Positions 14,885 to 24,169 are shown, counted from the stretch's first letter. The stretch is 64,000 bases of DNA from Sterolibacterium sp964500605 (GCA_964500605.1 CAZCOS010000003.1:52129-116128); one strand, 5' to 3'. Numbers and translations are program-made. The notes: generated by a model not told the origin, from the sequence alone.

Positions 14885-16816
14885 TTATCCTTGCATCTCC
14901 AGCATTAGCTGGTTGATGCGACGAACAAAACCAGCCGGATCGTCAAGTTGTCCGCCTTCGGCCAGTAGAGCCTGGTCGAACAGAACGGCCGCCCAGTCAT
15001 CAAACCGCTTTTCTTCAAACCGGAGCCGCTGAACAACCGCGTGCTTCGGATTGATTTCAAGGATGGGCTTGGAATCCGGAGCTTGCTGCCCCGCGGCCTT
15101 GAGCATGCGTGCCAGATTGCCACCAATATCGTGAGAATCCGCCACAAGACAGGCCGGGCTTTCCGTCAGACGGTGGGTGATGCGGACTTCTTTGACCCGA
15201 TCGCCGAGTGATTGGGCGATTCGGTCTGTGAATTCCTTGAATTCACCTGCTTCCTTTTCCTTTTCCTGTTTCTCGGTCTCGTCTTCGAGCTTGCCCAGAT
15301 CCAGTCCGCCACGCGCTACCGAAACCAGTTGCTTGCCATCGAATTCCGGCAGATTCCCGACCACCCATTCATCCACACGCTCGGAAAGAAGAAGAACTTC
15401 GATTCCTTTCTTGCGGAAGACTTCCAGGTGCGGGCTATTCTTCGCAGCATTGAAGGATTCGGCGGTGACATAGTAAATCTTGTCCTGTCCTTCCTTCATG
15501 CGCCCCAGATAATCCTTCAATGAAACCGACTCTTCTGCTGTGTCGGTGTGTGTCGAAGCAAAACGCAAAAGGCCGGCAATCCTTTCCTTGTTGGCATAGT
15601 CTTCACCAATGCCTTCTTTCAGCACCCGCCCGAATTCGCGCCAGAAGGTTACGAATTTTTCAGGATGGTTTTCGGCCAGATCCTCCAGCATGGCCAGCAC
15701 CCGCTTGGTGCTACCGGAACGAATCGCCTCGATATCGCGGCTTTCCTGAAGAATCTCGCGTGAGACGTTGAGCGGCAGATCGTTGCTGTCGATGATGCCG
15801 CGCACGAAACGCAGGTAGATGGGAAGGAGCTGCTCCGCATCATCCATGATGAACACACGGCGAACGTAAAGTTTCACGCCATGTTTCGAATTCCGGTCGA
15901 ACAGATCAAAGGGGGCGTGGGATGGAATGTAGAGCAACTGGGTGTATTCGGAACGCCCTTCGACCCGCGCATGGCTCCAGGTCAGCGGTTCGGAATAATC
16001 GTGGCTGACGTGTTTGTAGAACTCGATGTATTCGTTATCTTCGATCGAGCTCTTGGAGCGTGCCCATAGTGCGCTCGCCTGATTGACGGTTTCATCTTCT
16101 TCGGTGATCTTCTGGGATTTGCTCTCTTCGTCCCAGCTTTCCTTTTTCATGACGATCGGTTGAAGGATGTGGTCTGAATACTTCCTGACCAGCGCACGAA
16201 GGCGATAACCCGAGAGCAGGCTGTCCGGGCCTTCAGTGACATCATCACGCAAATGCAAGGTGATTTCCGTGCCGCGTGAAGGCTTGTTCACCACTTCGAT
16301 GGTGAATTGACCACTGCCCTCATCCTTCATGTCGCATTCCCAGAGGATGCCCTGATCTGCCTTTTCGCCAGCCCGACGGCTATAGACAGTTACCTTGTCG
16401 GCAACGATGAAGGAAGAATAGAAGCCGACGCCAAACTGGCCAATCAGGTTGGCATCCTTTTTTTGATCGCCGGAAAGTCGGGAGAAAAATTCGCGTGTGC
16501 CGGATTTGGCAATAGTGCCTAGATTCTGGATGGCATCATCGCGGTTCATGCCGATGCCGTTATCTGCAATCGTCAAAGTTTTCGCCTGCGCATCGTAGCT
16601 AATCCGGATTTTCAGGTCGCTGTCTTCTTCAAACAGGGCCGCATTGTGCAAGGCTTCAAAACGAAGCTTGTCGCAGGCATCCGAGGCATTGGAAATCAGT
16701 TCGCGCAGAAAAATTTCCCGGTTGCTGTACAGGGAGTGAATCATCAGCTGCAGCAGTTGTTTGACTTCGGCCTGAAAGCCCAGGGTTTCGCGTTCGGCGT
16801 GGGGGGTCACGGACAT
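14885..16816 (-). CDS. htpG: molecular chaperone HtpG (Hsp90)
   Basis: The 643-residue product begins with the GHKL ATPase domain of Hsp90: FLRELISNASDA (ATP-contacting Glu and Asn), ADNGIGM, and GQFGVGFYS as the ATP lid. The middle domain includes LNVSREILQ, with the catalytic-loop Arg of the family, and the C-terminal dimerisation domain is present. Length is normal. HtpG is a cytoplasmic ATP-driven chaperone induced by heat. A convincing sigma-32-type promoter lies about 30 bp upstream of the ATG (see separate entry). The gene is transcribed as a single unit, with greB starting 70 bp upstream on the same strand. Confidence 0.97.
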   Translation of the reverse strand: MSVTPHAERETLGFQAEVKQLLQLMIHSLYSNREIFLRELISNASDACDKLRFEALHNAALFEEDSDLKIRISYDAQAKTLTIADNGIGMNRDDAIQNLGTIAKSGTREFFSRLSGDQKKDANLIGQFGVGFYSSFIVADKVTVYSRRAGEKADQGILWECDMKDEGSGQFTIEVVNKPSRGTEITLHLRDDVTEGPDSLLSGYRLRALVRKYSDHILQPIVMKKESWDEESKSQKITEEDETVNQASALWARSKSSIEDNEYIEFYKHVSHDYSEPLTWSHARVEGRSEYTQLLYIPSHAPFDLFDRNSKHGVKLYVRRVFIMDDAEQLLPIYLRFVRGIIDSNDLPLNVSREILQESRDIEAIRSGSTKRVLAMLEDLAENHPEKFVTFWREFGRVLKEGIGEDYANKERIAGLLRFASTHTDTAEESVSLKDYLGRMKEGQDKIYYVTAESFNAAKNSPHLEVFRKKGIEVLLLSERVDEWVVGNLPEFDGKQLVSVARGGLDLGKLEDETEKQEKEKEAGEFKEFTDRIAQSLGDRVKEVRITHRLTESPACLVADSHDIGGNLARMLKAAGQQAPDSKPILEINPKHAVVQRLRFEEKRFDDWAAVLFDQALLAEGGQLDDPAGFVRRINQLMLEMQG

Positions 16817-16847
16817 CGGGTTCTCCTGATAAAAAATACCATCGCTG

Positions 16848-16875
16848 AAATGGAGATGAGTGGTCAGATTTCAAG
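16848..16875 (-). promoter_or_regulatory. sigma-32 (RpoH) promoter of htpG
   Basis: Read on the minus strand, CTTGAA (16875-16870) is followed by a 14-base spacer and CTCCATTT (16855-16848). The sigma-32 consensus is CTTGAA, 13-15 bases, CCCCATNT, so only one base of the -10 differs. The ATG is 31 bases further on. Confidence 0.8.
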
Positions 16876-16886
16876 CCCTTCTCATT

Positions 16887-17447
16887 TCACTGATAAACGA
16901 TGGCCTCGATTTCCAGCTCACGCAACCCGGCCGGGCTCTGAAAACGCACGACATCCCCTTCACGCGCCTTCATCATGGCCCTTGCCAGCGGCGATACCCA
17001 ACTGATCCGCCCGACCGAGACTTCGGCTTCGTCAATACCGACAATCTGATAAGTCAAACTTTTTGCCGCTGTGTCATTCAGATCGACGAGAGTGACAGTC
17101 GCGCCGAAAAAAACCTGCTCCAGATTGGCCTGTTCAGCCGGGTCCACCACGACGGCATTTTCAAGACGCTTGGTCAAGTAACGGATGCGGCGATCCATCT
17201 CACGCAAACGCTTCTTGCCATAGATGTAATCCCCGTTTTCGGAGCGATCCCCATTACTGGCAGCCCAGGAAATGACCTGCACCAGGGCGGGGCGTTCGAC
17301 CTTGACGAGCCGCTCGAACTCTTCACGCATGGCTCGATGCCCGGAGGGGGTCATGTAATTGGGCTGGCCCGGAGGCAAGGCCGGGAGCAGCACGAGATCG
17401 TCCTCATCCGCGCCTTCATCCGTCTCGCGTGTAAATGCCTTGCTCAT
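16887..17447 (-). CDS. greB: transcription elongation factor GreB
   Basis: The 186-residue product has the Gre N-terminal coiled coil (about 30-100, with NGDRSENGDYIYGKKRLREM, the acidic-tip region) and the C-terminal FKBP-like Gre domain. The wording NYMTPSGHRAMREEFE and the basic composition point to GreB rather than GreA, although it carries an N-terminal extension of about 28 acidic residues. GreB stimulates transcript cleavage by backtracked RNA polymerase. Its start codon overlaps the stop codon of the kinase gene in ATGA, so translational coupling is expected. Confidence 0.92.
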   Translation of the reverse strand: MSKAFTRETDEGADEDDLVLLPALPPGQPNYMTPSGHRAMREEFERLVKVERPALVQVISWAASNGDRSENGDYIYGKKRLREMDRRIRYLTKRLENAVVVDPAEQANLEQVFFGATVTLVDLNDTAAKSLTYQIVGIDEAEVSVGRISWVSPLARAMMKAREGDVVRFQSPAGLRELEIEAIVYQ

Positions 17448-19963
17448 GTGGCTTGCTTGATCGCCAGAACAGCCTGGTTTCTCAAGGTTCTCAAGAGGTT
17501 CAGCTCCCGTTCAGGAATTTTGATCTCCCCGGCCCGACGTCGGTCACAATAAATCATGGCGACAGGAGTGCCTTTGATCACCAGCGGAAACAGCACAAAA
17601 GTTTCAGCCGCCATCCGGCTGCGATACCAGTCGGGAATCCGGCTCCGGATATTGGCCTCGTTGATGTCGCTGATGATCAAATCCACCCCTTTCTGCGCAG
17701 CTACCTGAAAAACATCAGACTGTGCAGACAGGGAAAAACGGAAATGCCGGGCGATTTCGCTGGTGTCCGCGCCAAACCCGAAACGCCCCACCATGGTATT
17801 GGTTTTTGCATCGCGCAAACAAAGTAATACCCGCTCGAAGCCCATGGCACGATACATGGTTTCGAGGATGATACGTAGCACGTCATTGAGGGAAAAGTCA
17901 TCCACCAGGGAGTTGCTGATATCCTGAATACCCGCCGTCAGGATGGACTGCATTGCCTCAACATCTCCTTCCCTTCCTCCCCCCGAAAACATTGGCGCAA
18001 CCGGCAGTGAAGCGGAGGCCGGGAGCCCGGAAGGATCGGCAGAATCCGAAGAGACGGACGCTTCGCCGATTCCCCGAGCTTCTTCCGTGCGCCCCACTGA
18101 AAGCGAATCCGGATCAGTGGATTTTTTCCCATCGACCGCAGGTAAACCTCTTTTATCTGTCTGGATGGGCGAGGCCACCACCTCCTGCTGACTCCAGGCT
18201 CGCGCTTGTCGGGCAAAGGCACTTTGCTTGAGGTTGACTTGAAGGCTGGCTGCAATCTGGTCAAGCTCGGAAAGGGCTTTTTGCGTCAATCCTTTGATCT
18301 GCGCATCTGAAAAAGGGGTCACTGCCGCATAACGCTCAACAACCTGTTTAAGCTCCCGGCTTCGAGTTTCAAGAGTCGCATCCTGCCCGCTCGTTGCAAT
18401 TTGCTCACAGATCTCGCTGGACAGACTGGCCAGCGTACGCAACATTTCTTCGTGCGTCGAAGGCTTTCTGACTACACCCGGCGATAAAGGGCGCATGCTG
18501 TTGACGACCGAAGCAGGGAAGCCCCAGTGACGGGCAATGGCTGCGCCCAGCTCCTCAAAACCCATCCCCAGAACCTGCAAAACCGCAGCCTCTTCGCTGC
18601 AATTCCGCTGCATGACAAGACGCTGAATTTCCTCGATTTCGTCCGGAAAATAGAATTGAACCAACAGGCGTCCCAGATTGTGGAACATTGAACAAACGAA
18701 TGCCTCTTCGGCGTCGCGCGGCATCAGTTTCAGGGCAAGCTCACGGCCGATCAGCCCGGAAAGATTGGCGCGCAGAAAGGTTTCCTTGATTTGTGCGGCA
18801 TTGGCCTTGTTCTGTAAATGCTCGAACATGATGACCGTCAACACGACATTCCGGATGGTGTCAAAGCCCAGCACAATGACTGCCCGCGAAACGGTACTGA
18901 TCGAACCGCCCCCCGAGGAACGATAAAAAGGGGAATTGACGATACGCAATATCTTGGTCGTCAGGGCAAAGTCTTTGAGAATGGTGTTCGACAGCTTGTT
19001 GATGCTTTCCTTGTCTGAATGGGTCAAGCGGTTAATGGCTGAAACGGAATCAGACAAAGCCGGAAAATCGGATTTGTGTCGCATGCGCCGCAGAAGAAAA
19101 TCCACGGCTACCTCCTGCCCCGCACGATTCCCATCCCCAGATTCTGTCGCCTCGGCTTTCGTCAAGGGCGGCGTGACAAATTCCCGCAAGGCCGCAGCCA
19201 TTTGATCTGCGGTCTGATAACGCAAAGCGGGATCCTGCGCCACAGCCTTGAGAATAATGCCCCCCATGCGCCCATCAATATCCAGATTGTCTGGTAAGCG
19301 AACCGGTTCCTTGAGAATGCTCTCCAGCATCGTCGGCAAGGTTTTGGCCTGCCGGGCGCGACAGCCTGTCAGCATCTCCATCAAGATCAGCCCGACCGCA
19401 TAAATATCGGTGCACTCATTGACGATCCTGTCCCGTACATATTCCGGAGCCATGTAAGGCGGTGTACCCATCAAAGCCTCCTGGCCCGTTGCCTCTCCAC
19501 CGACCCGAACGGCAATGCCGAAATCCATGACGCGCGGCGACCCTTTCGGATCAATCAAGATATTTGAGGGCTTGAGATCACGATGGATGATTCCTTGTGT
19601 ATGTGCATCCGACAAGGCTTCCAGCACGGCAATGATGAGCTCTGCAGCAGGCAAGGGCTCGAACAACTGTTCTTCAAGAAGCTGTGCCAGGCTTTTTCCG
19701 GCTACGTACTCAAAAACAAGATAAGGATCCCCATCCTGCTCACCCGCCTCGAAAATAGGTACGATGTGGGCGTGCTTCAGTTTGCTGACCGTGCGTGCTT
19801 CAGCAAGCAAATGCGCATTCAGAAGGGAATCTGCCTTGGAAAAATGCAGGGTTTTGATGGCGACCTCACGCTGCAAATGCGGGTCATTGCACAGATAAAC
19901 CACACTCTGCGCACCACGCCCCAATTCACGCAGCAATTCAAAACGCCCAATAGTCTTGTTCAT
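17444..19963 (-). CDS. Ser/Thr protein kinase fused to HDOD and GAF domains
   Basis: Residues 7-265 are a Hanks-type kinase: Gly-rich loop GRGAQSVVY, Lys37 in VAIKTL, HRDLKPSN, DFG and GTPPYMAPE. All key catalytic residues are present. Residues 280-480 form an HDOD domain (NSPFY, VLGFDTIRNVVL, FVCSMFHNLGRLL). A poorly conserved helical and Ser-rich linker leads to a GAF domain at about 665-839. The layout suggests a cytoplasmic signalling hub that phosphorylates targets in response to a ligand bound by GAF, with HDOD as scaffold or sensor. It heads a two-gene operon with greB (4-bp overlap). Confidence 0.88.
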   Translation of the reverse strand: MNKTIGRFELLRELGRGAQSVVYLCNDPHLQREVAIKTLHFSKADSLLNAHLLAEARTVSKLKHAHIVPIFEAGEQDGDPYLVFEYVAGKSLAQLLEEQLFEPLPAAELIIAVLEALSDAHTQGIIHRDLKPSNILIDPKGSPRVMDFGIAVRVGGEATGQEALMGTPPYMAPEYVRDRIVNECTDIYAVGLILMEMLTGCRARQAKTLPTMLESILKEPVRLPDNLDIDGRMGGIILKAVAQDPALRYQTADQMAAALREFVTPPLTKAEATESGDGNRAGQEVAVDFLLRRMRHKSDFPALSDSVSAINRLTHSDKESINKLSNTILKDFALTTKILRIVNSPFYRSSGGGSISTVSRAVIVLGFDTIRNVVLTVIMFEHLQNKANAAQIKETFLRANLSGLIGRELALKLMPRDAEEAFVCSMFHNLGRLLVQFYFPDEIEEIQRLVMQRNCSEEAAVLQVLGMGFEELGAAIARHWGFPASVVNSMRPLSPGVVRKPSTHEEMLRTLASLSSEICEQIATSGQDATLETRSRELKQVVERYAAVTPFSDAQIKGLTQKALSELDQIAASLQVNLKQSAFARQARAWSQQEVVASPIQTDKRGLPAVDGKKSTDPDSLSVGRTEEARGIGEASVSSDSADPSGLPASASLPVAPMFSGGGREGDVEAMQSILTAGIQDISNSLVDDFSLNDVLRIILETMYRAMGFERVLLCLRDAKTNTMVGRFGFGADTSEIARHFRFSLSAQSDVFQVAAQKGVDLIISDINEANIRSRIPDWYRSRMAAETFVLFPLVIKGTPVAMIYCDRRRAGEIKIPERELNLLRTLRNQAVLAIKQAT

Positions 19964-19982
19964 TCAGACAGAAAACCGGAGT

Positions 19983-20004
19983 GAAAACCTGATGGAAAAC
20001 CTGA
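19983..20004. repeat. 10-bp direct repeat upstream of the kinase gene
   Basis: GAAAACCTGA occurs at 19983-19992 and 19995-20004, two bases apart, just upstream of the kinase start codon on the minus strand. Confidence 0.8.
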
Positions 20005-20079
20005 AAACAGCCGAAAAAAACAGCCGCAAACTATAACGCATCCGGATGCTTGCGCCGCATCACATGGCAGCGTGCGCAA

Positions 20080-20400
20080 CGCAGAACACCCCTAGGCAAA
20101 GCAAATTTGACTGCCCGAGAAAGCCAGCGCGCCCACACTTTCTTCCCCTTCTGAATCGCCGAGTGATGGCCTTGCTGGGCGGGGAAGTCCGGCGATGCTG
20201 TTTGAGCCGAAGGCGAGTTTGCATCGCTGGCCGCACGGCAAGGTCAGCAGGAGGGGAATCTGGCGAAGCCAGATCGATGAAGTGGGGCACGCTCGATGGT
20301 GACTTTCTTGTCGTGCAACAAGAAAGTCACTCGCCGGGGCGAGTCCCGGCAACGTTGAAAATGAAGCCACACGTCGAAGCATCGCGCGAAGTGGCGAAGA
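20080..20400. repeat. degenerate dispersed intergenic repeat with a 13-bp hairpin
   Basis: The text resembles, from memory, a repeat family common between genes of beta- and gammaproteobacteria, which yields spurious basic ORFs. Its most regular part is a perfect hairpin: GTGACTTTCTTGT (20299-20311), loop CGTGCA, ACAAGAAAGTCAC (20318-20330). Membership in a family needs genome comparison. Confidence 0.45.
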
Positions 20401-20620
20401 GGATTCGTAGCGAATGACCATTCAGGCCAAATAATGATTCGTCCCTACGGGATGGGAAAATTTCAAATGCAATTGCCTTGACGGCAAAGCCTCAAAGACG
20501 AAGCCGGGTTCGTGTAGTCGTGTAGAATGGCGCGTTCGATTTTTGAAGCCTGCCTCACCCGGAACGGCGTTTTCATTCCTTGCCGAGGGACTAGAGCAGA
20601 CTGAAACGCTCTTTTCTGAT

Positions 20621-20692
20621 CCATCCTGCACGATTTGCACGATTCTGTACGATTCGCAGGATGGGGTCATCCATGTTAATCATGGATGACCC
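20621..20692. repeat. paired inverted repeats and CACGATT repeats upstream of tig
   Basis: CCATCCTGC (20621-20629) is mirrored by GCAGGATGG (20656-20664). Between them, GCACGATT, GCACGATT and GTACGATT follow each other at about 10-bp steps. Next comes a perfect 12-bp inverted repeat GGGTCATCCATG (20664-20675) and CATGGATGACCC (20681-20692), separated by TTAAT. The tig ATG is 57 bases downstream. It could be an operator array or mRNA leader structure. Confidence 0.7.
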
Positions 20693-20748
20693 TCACTTCC
20701 GCCTTCAATCACTTCACAAACTTCACAAGCCCAGCCTCAGGAACTCTC

Positions 20749-22086
20749 ATGCAAACGAATCAAGAAACCAGCACCCCGGAAACGCCTGTTGCCCAGATCA
20801 ACCCGCTGGAGCGTCGGCTCGATGTCTCGATTTCGATCGAAGCGATCGACAAAGACGTGGAACAACGTCTCAAGAAATTATCGCGCACCGTCAAGATGCC
20901 TGGCTTCCGCCCTGGCAAAGTGCCCATGAAGCTGGTGGCTCAACAATACGGCTACCAGGCCCGCTCCGAAGCCATTGGCTCTGCGGTTGAAACGACCTTC
21001 GGCGAAGTCGTCCGTGAACAAAAACTGCGTGTGGCTGGCTATCCGCAGTTTGAAGCAGCCACCACCGCCCCTGAAGCCGGAAAAATGGCGTTTTCCGCTG
21101 TTTTCGAGGTGTATCCGGAAATCGCTCTGAACGATGTGAGTAGCTGTGAAATCGAAAAGGTCGCACTGAATGTCAGCGACGCCGAAATCGACCAGACCCT
21201 GGAAGTACTGCGCAAACAACGTACCACCTATGAAGAAGTCACCCGTCCAGCTGCCGAGGGAGATCGAGCCATCATCGATTTCACCGGTCGCCGCAATGGC
21301 GAGATTTTCCAGGGCGGTGAAGCCAAGGATTTCGCCATGCTCTGCGGTGGCGGCCAGATGCTGCCGGATTTTGAAAAAGCAGTGCTGGGCATGTCTGCGG
21401 GCGAAACGAAAACCTTCGACCTGACCTTCCCGGAGGATTATCACGCCAAGGATCTCTCGGGCCAGACGGTTCAATTCGAACTGACCTTGAAGCGCGTCGA
21501 AGGCCCGGTTCTGCCGCCGGTTGACGCTGAATTTGCAAAGATGCTGGGCATCACCGATGGCGATCTCACCAAAATGCGTGAGGAGGTCAAGGAAAACCTC
21601 GAGCGTGAAGTCAAGAAACGCATCAGGGCCCGTGTCAAGACGCAAGCCCTGGATACCCTGATCAAAACACATCCTTTCGACGTGCCCCAAACCCTGGTTA
21701 CAGCTGAATCCGGGCAAATGGCTCGCGCAGCCATCCAGGATCTTGAATCGCGCGGGCTGTCCACCCAGAACATTCCGGTTCAGCCTTCCTGGTTCACGGA
21801 ACAGGCAACCCGTCGCGTCAAGCTGGGGCTGATCGTTTCCGAACTGGTCAAGGAAAAGGACCTCTACGCCAAACCCGAGCAGATTCGCACCGTCATCGAA
21901 GAATTTGCAGAAACATACGAAGACCCCTCGGAAGTCGTTCGCTGGTATTACTCCCAACCGCAGCGCATGGCCGAAGCCGAAGCACTGGTCGTCGAAAACA
22001 ACGTCGTGGAATGGGTGCTGGCTCATGCCAAGGTCACCGAAAAACCCGTGAGCTTCAATGAACTTATGGAAGTCAACGCATCATGA
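20749..22086 (+). CDS. tig: trigger factor
   Basis: I start at the ATG at 20749 (MQTNQETS), which has AGGA upstream, giving 445 residues, the family norm. The ribosome-binding signature is present as MPGFRPGKVP. The FKBP-type PPIase domain occupies about 160-255 (GDRAIIDFTGRRNGEIFQGG, then PEDYHAKDLSGQ), and the C-terminal chaperone arms follow. Trigger factor binds ribosomes near the exit tunnel and holds nascent chains. The gene leads the tig-clpP-clpX group, with a 4-bp overlap onto clpP, in the order usual for proteobacteria. Confidence 0.96.
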   Translation: MQTNQETSTPETPVAQINPLERRLDVSISIEAIDKDVEQRLKKLSRTVKMPGFRPGKVPMKLVAQQYGYQARSEAIGSAVETTFGEVVREQKLRVAGYPQFEAATTAPEAGKMAFSAVFEVYPEIALNDVSSCEIEKVALNVSDAEIDQTLEVLRKQRTTYEEVTRPAAEGDRAIIDFTGRRNGEIFQGGEAKDFAMLCGGGQMLPDFEKAVLGMSAGETKTFDLTFPEDYHAKDLSGQTVQFELTLKRVEGPVLPPVDAEFAKMLGITDGDLTKMREEVKENLEREVKKRIRARVKTQALDTLIKTHPFDVPQTLVTAESGQMARAAIQDLESRGLSTQNIPVQPSWFTEQATRRVKLGLIVSELVKEKDLYAKPEQIRTVIEEFAETYEDPSEVVRWYYSQPQRMAEAEALVVENNVVEWVLAHAKVTEKPVSFNELMEVNAS

Positions 22087-22739
22087 TTTTCTCAAGTGCT
22101 CAGGAAATGTCCGCCCACCGGGAAGAGCCGAGCATGCTCGGTCTCGTGCCCATGGTGATCGAAACCAGTGGCCGGGGCGAGCGCGCTTACGACATCTATT
22201 CTCGTCTGCTGCGTGAACGCGTGATCTTTCTGGTCGGGCCGGTCAATGACGCGACCGCCAATCTGGTCGTTGCCCAGTTGCTCTTCCTCGAATCGGAAAA
22301 TCCGGACAAGGACATCCACCTTTACATCAATTCTCCCGGTGGATCCGTCACGGCAGGCCTGGCCATTTACGACACCATGCAATTCATCAAGCCGGATGTC
22401 TCAACACTATGTATCGGGCAAGCTGCCAGCATGGGGGCTTTCCTGCTGACGGCGGGTGCGAAGGGTAAGCGGTACTGCCTGCCCAACTCCCGCGTCATGA
22501 TCCACCAGCCCATGGGTGGCTTTCAGGGGCAGGCCTCGGACATCGAAATCCATGCCAAGGAAATCCTCTATCTAAAGCAGCGACTCAATCAGATGATGGC
22601 CGACCACACCGGCCAACCCATCGAACGCATCGAGCGCGATACGGATCGTGACAATTTCCTTTCAGCCACCGAAGCGGTCGAATACGGCATCGTCGACCGG
22701 GTTCTGGAAAAACGCACGGGTGAAAGCAAGGAAAAATAA
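22083..22739 (+). CDS. clpP: ATP-dependent Clp protease proteolytic subunit
   Basis: ClpP motifs are intact: the catalytic Ser in GQAASMGAFLL, the catalytic His in SRVMIHQPMGG, and DRDNFLSATEAVEYGIVD with the catalytic Asp nearby. At 218 residues the product is of normal length, including a propeptide-like N-terminus. It forms the double heptamer that degrades proteins fed by ClpX. Its ATG overlaps the end of tig by 4 bp. A small hairpin (ATCAATA/TATTGAT at 22748-22766) lies just after its stop codon. Confidence 0.97.
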   Translation: MIFSSAQEMSAHREEPSMLGLVPMVIETSGRGERAYDIYSRLLRERVIFLVGPVNDATANLVVAQLLFLESENPDKDIHLYINSPGGSVTAGLAIYDTMQFIKPDVSTLCIGQAASMGAFLLTAGAKGKRYCLPNSRVMIHQPMGGFQGQASDIEIHAKEILYLKQRLNQMMADHTGQPIERIERDTDRDNFLSATEAVEYGIVDRVLEKRTGESKEK

Positions 22740-22854
22740 GCTGCAATATCAATAAACTGTATTGATTTGCCAGACTGCCTTGCAAGGCCCAGGATATTGA
22801 CGAACAAAGGGGAGGCGCACACTTTGCCCCTTCCCCTCGTGACAAGGAGCGGAC

Positions 22855-24132
22855 ATGTCGCAAAAAAAATCGGGCCAGGAAAAAATGCTGTACTGCTCTT
22901 TTTGCAGCAAGAGTCAGCATGAAGTCAAAAAACTCATCGCTGGCCCCTCAGTGTTCATTTGTGATGAATGTATTGATCTGTGCAACGATATCGTCCGTGA
23001 CGAAATCGCCGCAGGCCTCGCAGAGGGAAAGAGCAAGGACAGCCTGCCGACTCCCAAAGAAATCTGCAACACGCTGGACCAATACGTCATTGGTCAGGAG
23101 GCGGCCAAGCGCACACTCGCCGTGGCGGTATACAACCACTACAAACGCCTCCAGCATCTTGCAGACCTGAAGAAGGACAAGGATGGCGTCGAGCTTTCCA
23201 AGAGCAATATCCTGCTGATCGGCCCGACGGGTTCCGGAAAGACCCTCCTGGCCCAAACTCTGGCGCGCTTGCTCGACGTTCCCTTCATGATGGCGGACGC
23301 GACCACGCTGACCGAAGCCGGTTATGTCGGGGAAGACGTCGAGAACATCATCCAGAAATTGCTTCAAAAATGCGATTACGAAGTCGAACGTGCTCAGCGT
23401 GGCATTGTTTACATTGACGAAATCGACAAAATTTCACGCAAATCGGACAACCCCTCCATCACCCGTGACGTTTCTGGTGAAGGTGTTCAACAAGCCCTGC
23501 TCAAACTCATTGAAGGCACAACGGCCTCCGTTCCACCACAAGGCGGGCGCAAGCACCCGAACCAGGATTTCGTCCAGGTTGATACCACCAATATCCTGTT
23601 CATCTGCGGTGGTGCTTTTGATGGTCTGGACAAGGTCATTCGTAACCGTTCTGAACGGAGCAGCATCGGTTTCGGTGCAGAAGTCAAAAGCCGTGATGCA
23701 GGCAATATCTCTGATACCTTGCAGCAGGTTGAACCGGAAGACCTCATCAAATTCGGTTTGATTCCCGAGTTTGTGGGTCGTCTGCCCGTCGTCGCCACGC
23801 TCAACGAACTGGATGAGGCCGCATTGATCCAGATTCTGGTCGAGCCCAAAAATGCACTGGTCAAGCAATATCAAAAGCTTTTCCAGATGGAAGGCGTCGA
23901 ACTGGAAGTCCGTCCCAACGCGCTTCAGGCCATCGCCCGCAAGGCCATCGCCCGCAAAGCCGGCGCACGCGGACTGCGATCCATCCTCGAAAACGCACTG
24001 CTCAATACCATGTACGAGCTTCCTGGCATGGAAAACGTGAGCAAGGTCGTCATCGACGAAGGCATGATCGACAACGGCTCACCCGCCCTGTTGATCTATG
24101 CGGACCCACCAGCTAGCAAGATCGCCAGCTAA
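22855..24132 (+). CDS. clpX: ClpX, ATPase subunit of ClpXP
   Basis: The product (425 aa) has the N-terminal C4 zinc-binding domain (CSFCSKSQ, then CDECIDLC), Walker A GPTGSGKT, Walker B IVYIDEIDK, and the IGF loop region used to dock ClpP (RSSIGFGAEVK). It unfolds tagged substrates and threads them into ClpP. AAGGAG lies seven bases before the ATG. The clpP-clpX gap of 115 bp contains an AAGGGG/CCCCTT inverted repeat. An intrinsic terminator follows 100 bp after the stop. Confidence 0.97.
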   Translation: MSQKKSGQEKMLYCSFCSKSQHEVKKLIAGPSVFICDECIDLCNDIVRDEIAAGLAEGKSKDSLPTPKEICNTLDQYVIGQEAAKRTLAVAVYNHYKRLQHLADLKKDKDGVELSKSNILLIGPTGSGKTLLAQTLARLLDVPFMMADATTLTEAGYVGEDVENIIQKLLQKCDYEVERAQRGIVYIDEIDKISRKSDNPSITRDVSGEGVQQALLKLIEGTTASVPPQGGRKHPNQDFVQVDTTNILFICGGAFDGLDKVIRNRSERSSIGFGAEVKSRDAGNISDTLQQVEPEDLIKFGLIPEFVGRLPVVATLNELDEAALIQILVEPKNALVKQYQKLFQMEGVELEVRPNALQAIARKAIARKAGARGLRSILENALLNTMYELPGMENVSKVVIDEGMIDNGSPALLIYADPPASKIAS

Positions 24133-24145
24133 CTCGCCGAATGAG

Positions 24146-24169
24146 CCACTGGAACCACTGGAACCACTG
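24146..24169. repeat. 9-bp tandem repeat after clpX
   Basis: CCACTGGAA occurs at 24146-24154 and 24155-24163, followed by the partial copy CCACTG (24164-24169). Confidence 0.85.

Larger units (their letters stand above)
20005..20748. other. large non-coding spacer before tig
   Basis: No convincing gene is found in this stretch of about 740 bases; the reading frames have no ribosome binding site or recognisable product. The first half looks like a degenerate dispersed intergenic element (about 20080-20400) and the second half holds nested inverted and direct repeats (20621-20692) in front of tig. The tig promoter must lie here, but I see no clean -35/-10 pair. Confidence 0.6.

Noticed and set aside
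20604..20630. Possible sigma-32 promoter before tig (CTGAAA and TCCATCCT)
   Set aside because: Only the cores TGAA and CCAT agree with the consensus.
20046..20670. Small ORFs of 76-123 residues in the kinase-tig spacer
   Set aside because: Several frames are open at once, none has a ribosome binding site, and the sequence looks like a degenerate dispersed repeat.
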